Origin: Allocatelliglobosispora scoriae
GTDB taxonomy: Bacteria; Actinomycetota; Actinomycetes; Mycobacteriales; Micromonosporaceae
Assembly (NCBI RefSeq): GCF_014204945.1
Contig: NZ_JACHMN010000002.1
Span: forward strand, 1-64,000
Direction of reading: 5' to 3'
Length of the DNA: 64,000 bases
In this document: positions 60,664 through 64,000 of the stretch, piece by piece
Numbering within the stretch: the first letter of the stretch is position 1
How the letters are laid out: each line of letters starts with the position of its first letter
The notes under the pieces: generated by a model
The model's database searches: none
The model's input: the letters and a program-made list of their open reading frames with translations, nothing else
Told to the model about the DNA's origin: nothing
Position numbers and translations under genes: made by a program

Positions 60664-62304
60664 GTGGAACCTCAGCTCAGCCTCAGACAGCAGCAGGCCC
60701 GCCTCACCGCGCGACTGCGCGCCGAGGGCATGACCTGGGTACGCATAGCCGAGGTCTACCGGGACCGCTTCCGCGTCAACCCGCGAGCCGCCCTGCGGAT
60801 GGTCCGAGGCTGGAGCCAGCAACGTGCCGCCGATGCCTGGAATCAGCGCTGGCCCGACCACCCCAAGACGCTGAAGAACTTCTCCTACTGGGAGAACTGG
60901 CCCAACCCCGGCGGCCACGCCCCCACTCACGAGCACCTCGCGATGCTCGCCGAGCTCTACGAATGCAGCGTCGGTGACCTGCTGGCGGATCTGCCCGACT
61001 TCCGGCACCTCGACCAGGCCGCAACGGCGAACTTGGCAGTGCCACGGGATACTCCCGCAGCCGTCACCGGTGAGATCATTGTTCCGAGCAACGCAGAGAA
61101 CCTGCTGCTCGACCTGCTGAGCCGACAGCCAGGAACCGACCCGAGCCAACCGCTACCCGCGTCGCTCGGCGAACTGTTCCGCCGGTCCGAGGAGGTCGAC
61201 TTCGGAGAATTGGCGAAGGTCATCATCATGTGGACCCAGCACATTCCGCATCTGCCTGGCAGACGAGAGATCTTCGGCAAGCTCGCGGCTGCCCTCACCG
61301 TCGCTGCGACAGCTCCACTGACTGACCTCGACGGCATGGTTGCGTCAGCACGTGAAGGCCGATTTGATCTTTTAACCTTGGAGCACTGCGAAACAGTGGT
61401 CCCGAACATGCGCCGACAGGGCGACGTGCTCGGTGCACTCTCCACGCTGCCCAGCGTCCTTGCATACCGGAGCATCGCGGAACAGCAGGCTGAGGCGGCA
61501 CCACCCGCCTATCGTGATCGCGCCGTCGCGGCCTACGCAGAACTCACCCAGCTCACCGGCTGGCTCTGCTTCAACGCTGGAGACTACAAGGCCGCCCAAA
61601 GGTATTACGACGAGGCCAGGACCGCCGCGCACGAAGCACGCGCCGTCGAACTCGTCACCTACATCCTCTGCGCCATGAGCCACCTCGCCACCTGGCAGGG
61701 CAAGCCGCGCATCGGCATCGACCACGCCGCAGCAGCAGCGTTCTGGGCCGAGCAGACCGGTAGCGCTCACGCCCGCGCGTACGCCGCAGACGTCGCCGTC
61801 CGCGCACTCCTGGCCGACGGACGACCAGAGCAGTGCGATCCATACCTCAGCCGCGAGCACGAGGCGCTGATCGGATACGACAAGAATTCAGAGCCCCGCA
61901 AGTCATGGTGGTACTTCTTCGACGAGTCGTTCTATTGGCGGACCAACGCCGAGCACGCGCTCAAGCTGCGCAGACCAGACGAGGCCATGGCGGCGGCAGA
62001 TCGATCGCTGGAGCTGAGCGACATGGCCAATCTGCACAATCGCGCCTTCCGGATGCTCTTTCGCGCCGAAGCCTTCGTCCAGCAGGACCGCATCGAATTC
62101 GCCGTGGAGGCGATCGAACAAGTGGTCATCCTGACGGCGCTCAACACGACCAAGCGCCTCGACCAGCGCGTTACGCACCTGCGTTCGTCGCTCGATCCGT
62201 GGCGGCGGACGAGGGCGGTCAAACACCTAGACCAGGTGATCAACGCCTACGCAATGGCGGTACCGGGCCGAAGCGGCAGAACAAACCGCACATACTCCGT
62301 GTAA
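60664..62304 (+). CDS. XRE-family regulator with C-terminal TPR domain
   Basis: A 546-residue actinobacterial regulator. The N-terminal 120 residues hold the HTH region (RLRAEGMTWVRIAEVYRDRF, RAADAWNQRWPDHPKTLKNF, LAMLAELYECSVGDLLADLP). The rest is a long TPR-like helical array (LTGWLCFNAGDYKAAQRYYD, AMSHLATWQGKPRIGIDHAA, HALKLRRPDEAMAAADRSLE). Such proteins often control nearby small genes in response to peptides or metabolites. The GTG start at 60664 is preceded by a GGGGGC. Its 3' end overlaps the convergent GNAT gene by 58 nt. Two matching operators flank this gene. Confidence 0.85.
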   Translation: MEPQLSLRQQQARLTARLRAEGMTWVRIAEVYRDRFRVNPRAALRMVRGWSQQRAADAWNQRWPDHPKTLKNFSYWENWPNPGGHAPTHEHLAMLAELYECSVGDLLADLPDFRHLDQAATANLAVPRDTPAAVTGEIIVPSNAENLLLDLLSRQPGTDPSQPLPASLGELFRRSEEVDFGELAKVIIMWTQHIPHLPGRREIFGKLAAALTVAATAPLTDLDGMVASAREGRFDLLTLEHCETVVPNMRRQGDVLGALSTLPSVLAYRSIAEQQAEAAPPAYRDRAVAAYAELTQLTGWLCFNAGDYKAAQRYYDEARTAAHEARAVELVTYILCAMSHLATWQGKPRIGIDHAAAAAFWAEQTGSAHARAYAADVAVRALLADGRPEQCDPYLSREHEALIGYDKNSEPRKSWWYFFDESFYWRTNAEHALKLRRPDEAMAAADRSLELSDMANLHNRAFRMLFRAEAFVQQDRIEFAVEAIEQVVILTALNTTKRLDQRVTHLRSSLDPWRRTRAVKHLDQVINAYAMAVPGRSGRTNRTYSV

Positions 62305-62813
62305 TAAGAGCCCGGCCTGCCCGGCACGACACCTACCCGCCGCCAGCCCCACCCCTGGTAGAGGGCATGGGTCTCGGCAGCCGCCGGATTCGAGGCCAAT
62401 GTGGCGCGTTCCTCGCCACGACCACCGAGGAATTCGTCATGAAGCCGGTGGCCGACGCCTCGGCCTTGCCAGGCACTTCGCACCTCAATCTCAGCGAGCA
62501 CCACGGTCCGATCGCCGGTCTCATCTATGAAGCCGGGTGCCGGTTCCGGGTTCAAACCGTTCCACCAGCCTCGTTCGGGACGCAAGCTGTAGCCGAACAC
62601 GAAGCCGACGATGCCGCCGCTATCCCAGGCCGTCACAAGCTCATAGTTGCTGGCATCCAGTGCGGCGTCAGCGCGATCGCGGAAGGCTTCCGTCTTGACC
62701 GTGCTGTCCTCCCCGGGCACGTGGCCGTAGGCGTCGGCGTAGACATCGCACAGAGCATCCAGCAGGTCGGGAACCTCGGCGGCGGCATGGCGCCGGAACG
62801 TCAGAGTGGACAC
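62247..62813 (-). CDS. GNAT-family N-acetyltransferase
   Basis: A 188-residue GNAT. It begins STLTFRRHAAAEVPDLLDAL, has strand 4 VVLAEIEVRSAWQGRGVGHR with the acetyl-CoA loop Q-G-R-G-V-G, and SNPAAAETHALYQGWGWRRV near the C-terminus. The substrate is unknown. The start is GTG 62813 without a clear ribosome site; TAGGCT (62820-62825 on the plus strand, reversed) could be the -10 box, giving a very short leader. The operator at 62845-62867 would overlap the -35 region. Its 3' end overlaps the XRE gene by 58 nt, so the two are regulated and perhaps mutually constrained. Confidence 0.85.
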   Translation of the reverse strand: MSTLTFRRHAAAEVPDLLDALCDVYADAYGHVPGEDSTVKTEAFRDRADAALDASNYELVTAWDSGGIVGFVFGYSLRPERGWWNGLNPEPAPGFIDETGDRTVVLAEIEVRSAWQGRGVGHRLHDEFLGGRGEERATLASNPAAAETHALYQGWGWRRVGVVPGRPGSYYTEYVRFVLPLRPGTAIA

Positions 62814-62844
62814 TCGGACAGCCTACGACCGCTGCTTCTCGCGA

Positions 62845-62867
62845 CCTTCCCCATACCACGGGGAAGG
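62845..62867. promoter_or_regulatory. Operator CCTTCCCC-N7-GGGGAAGG, copy 2
   Basis: Perfect 8-bp arms around ataccac. The core TTCCCCATRCCACGGGGAA matches the site at 60581-60599 in arms and spacer (one differing base). It lies 32 bp upstream of the GNAT start. Confidence 0.62.
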
Positions 62868-62942
62868 TGAGTTTGGCATTGAGGCCGCGCGACCCAGACC
62901 TACGCGGATGGTGGATGGCCGCTGAGGTGCTCAAAGCCACTC

Positions 62943-63752
62943 TTACCACAGATGGAGACTGGCGGCCCGGGCGTCGGGCCACAGGTCGAGCAGCCCGTCA
63001 TCGGCCAGGCCGAGCTCGACCAGCGTGGCCCGCCAGGACTCAGGGTCATCGATCACCCGCCGGGTCGGGCCGTCGGCCCCGAGCACGGTGAACACGCAGC
63101 CGCGCATCGTCTCCACCCGGTCCGGCCGCCGGCTCTGCGCCAGCAGATATTTCTTGTACGGCGAACCGGCCGCACCGGACAGCTGCCGATGCGCCGGGTA
63201 GAAGTCGGCGAGGCCGACCGGTGCGGTGCTAAACTGCATGTAGGCGAACGACCCGCGCGGATCGTGCACGAATCGCCAGCCGTCGACGGTCGGGGTGGGC
63301 TCGAGCCGGTATTCGAACGGGCCCTGCCGATAGCTGCCGGCCCGCAACGGCAGCGGCTCGGACATGCCGTCGCCCAGTCCGACATCGACGAACCAGGTGC
63401 CGTCCAGGTCGTGCACGAGAATCGTGAGGTGGGTCAGCGCGGGACTGTCCTGGCCGTACTTGGGCACGTGCGGAACGAGTCCGCTGTGCAGCGTGACGGT
63501 GAACCCCAGCGCCTCCAGCAGCCAGGCGAAGGCCGAGTTGAGCTGGAAGCAGTAGCCGTGACGGCCCTCGACGATCTCCCGTGCCGCCTCGACGGGCTCG
63601 ATCCCGACCGGTGCGCTGCGGATGATCTGCAGGTTGGTGTAGGTCGCCCGCTCCACATGCGCCGCGTGCAGCCGGGCCAGGAACTGCGGCGACGGGGCCG
63701 CCCCGGTCACGCCGAGCCGCCGCAGGTACGCATCGACCAGTCCACCGTCCAC
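62943..63752 (-). CDS. Arylamine N-acetyltransferase (NAT)
   Basis: A 269-residue NAT. The catalytic triad is visible: Cys in GRHGYCFQLNSAFAWLL near 68, His in ALTHLTILVHD near 107, and Asp in WFVDVGLGDG near 122. It acetylates arylamines, hydrazines or, in actinobacterial biosynthesis, aminobenzoate-like units from acetyl-CoA. The length is typical. I place the start at GTG 63752; no strong ribosome site is seen. It is separated by about 80 nt from the upstream GNAT operator. Confidence 0.92.
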   Translation of the reverse strand: MDGGLVDAYLRRLGVTGAAPSPQFLARLHAAHVERATYTNLQIIRSAPVGIEPVEAAREIVEGRHGYCFQLNSAFAWLLEALGFTVTLHSGLVPHVPKYGQDSPALTHLTILVHDLDGTWFVDVGLGDGMSEPLPLRAGSYRQGPFEYRLEPTPTVDGWRFVHDPRGSFAYMQFSTAPVGLADFYPAHRQLSGAAGSPYKKYLLAQSRRPDRVETMRGCVFTVLGADGPTRRVIDDPESWRATLVELGLADDGLLDLWPDARAASLHLW

Positions 63753-63823
63753 ACGGCGAAGGCTACCGCGCGGGTACGACCGGGCTGAACGCCTCAACGC
63801 CGATGATGGCGCAGAATGGCGGG

Positions 63824-64000
63824 GTGTCCAGTGAGAGCAGTCGCACCCCGGCCTGGCAGCGCGTCACCGAGGGTGAGCAGCGGATCGGCGTCGGGCTCGC
63901 CGTCGTCGCCCTGATCCTGCTGCAGTACTTCGCACCCCGGCAGTACGCGTTCCAGCCCTGGTGGATCATCCCGGCCCTGGAGCTGGCGATCCTCGTCGTG
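63824..64000 (+). CDS. Integral membrane protein, N-terminal part (cut by window edge)
   Basis: The first 59 residues of a membrane protein. It starts SSESSRTPAWQRVTEGEQR, has one hydrophobic helix (IGVGLAVVALILLQYF), a short loop APRQYAFQPWW and the beginning of a second helix (IIPALELAILVV). The family cannot be named from this part. CAGAAT six bases before GTG 63824 suggests a leaderless message. Confidence 0.6.
   Translation, partial: MSSESSRTPAWQRVTEGEQRIGVGLAVVALILLQYFAPRQYAFQPWWIIPALELAILVV

Overview
The window is high-GC DNA with strong G/C third-position bias. It carries secreted proteins with actinobacterial signal peptides, SARP and large LuxR ATPase regulators, SigE-family sigma factors, DUF3040/DUF5709/DUF4189-type proteins, a Ku/LigD repair pair and many starts that look leaderless. 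This points to a filamentous actinomycete, most likely Micromonosporaceae; the genus is not determined. No rRNA, tRNA, CRISPR array, insertion sequence or prophage was seen.

Layout. 1-10.6 kb: a partial globin coupled to a LuxR-type ATPase regulator, a divergent M23 peptidase with five C-terminal repeats, a SARP regulator, a small exported protein behind an 11-bp-period direct repeat, and a helix-hairpin-helix/OmpA envelope pair. 10.6-19.1 kb: a methyltransferase, an exported FAD enzyme, an EACC1-like/caspase-like effector pair, and a homocysteine methyltransferase operon divergent from a GCS2-family ligase. 19.1-24.3 kb: a minus-strand run with Ku, a coiled-coil protein, a JmjC oxygenase, a small two-repeat acidic peptide and a LigD-type PE-polymerase. 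24.4-31.7 kb: mostly housekeeping and stress genes (FAD amine oxidase-like protein, DUF998, DUF5709, DUF3040, USP, M15 peptidase, NDH-2). 31.9-36.9 kb: P450 plus [3Fe-4S] ferredoxin, then FIST plus GAF-GGDEF-EAL. 36.9-48 kb: a WD40 STAND ATPase, a sigma factor fused to its membrane partner, an EgtD-like methyltransferase, small secreted proteins, an autoregulated ArsR-SRPBCC gene and an intact sigma/membrane pair. 48.1-55.3 kb: a compact two-protein NRPS whose second protein is fused to an MFS transporter. 55.4-64 kb: a frame-broken ricin-type lectin, a long hairpin, glgX, GNATs, a gene broken by a 5-bp duplication, an XRE/TPR regulator with two matching operators, an arylamine N-acetyltransferase and a truncated membrane protein.

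The most system-like loci are: (i) the two-repeat acidic peptide overlapping a JmjC 2-oxoglutarate oxygenase gene, inside the NHEJ gene run; (ii) the EACC1-like/caspase pair, a candidate conflict or cell-death module; (iii) the A-T / C-A-T-TE-MFS NRPS with a Cys-nucleophile thioesterase motif; (iv) the sigma/membrane-partner fusion, with an unfused pair of the same kind 5 kb away for comparison. Convergent gene pairs are commonly separated by near-perfect GC-rich hairpins without U-tracts, as is usual for actinobacterial terminators.
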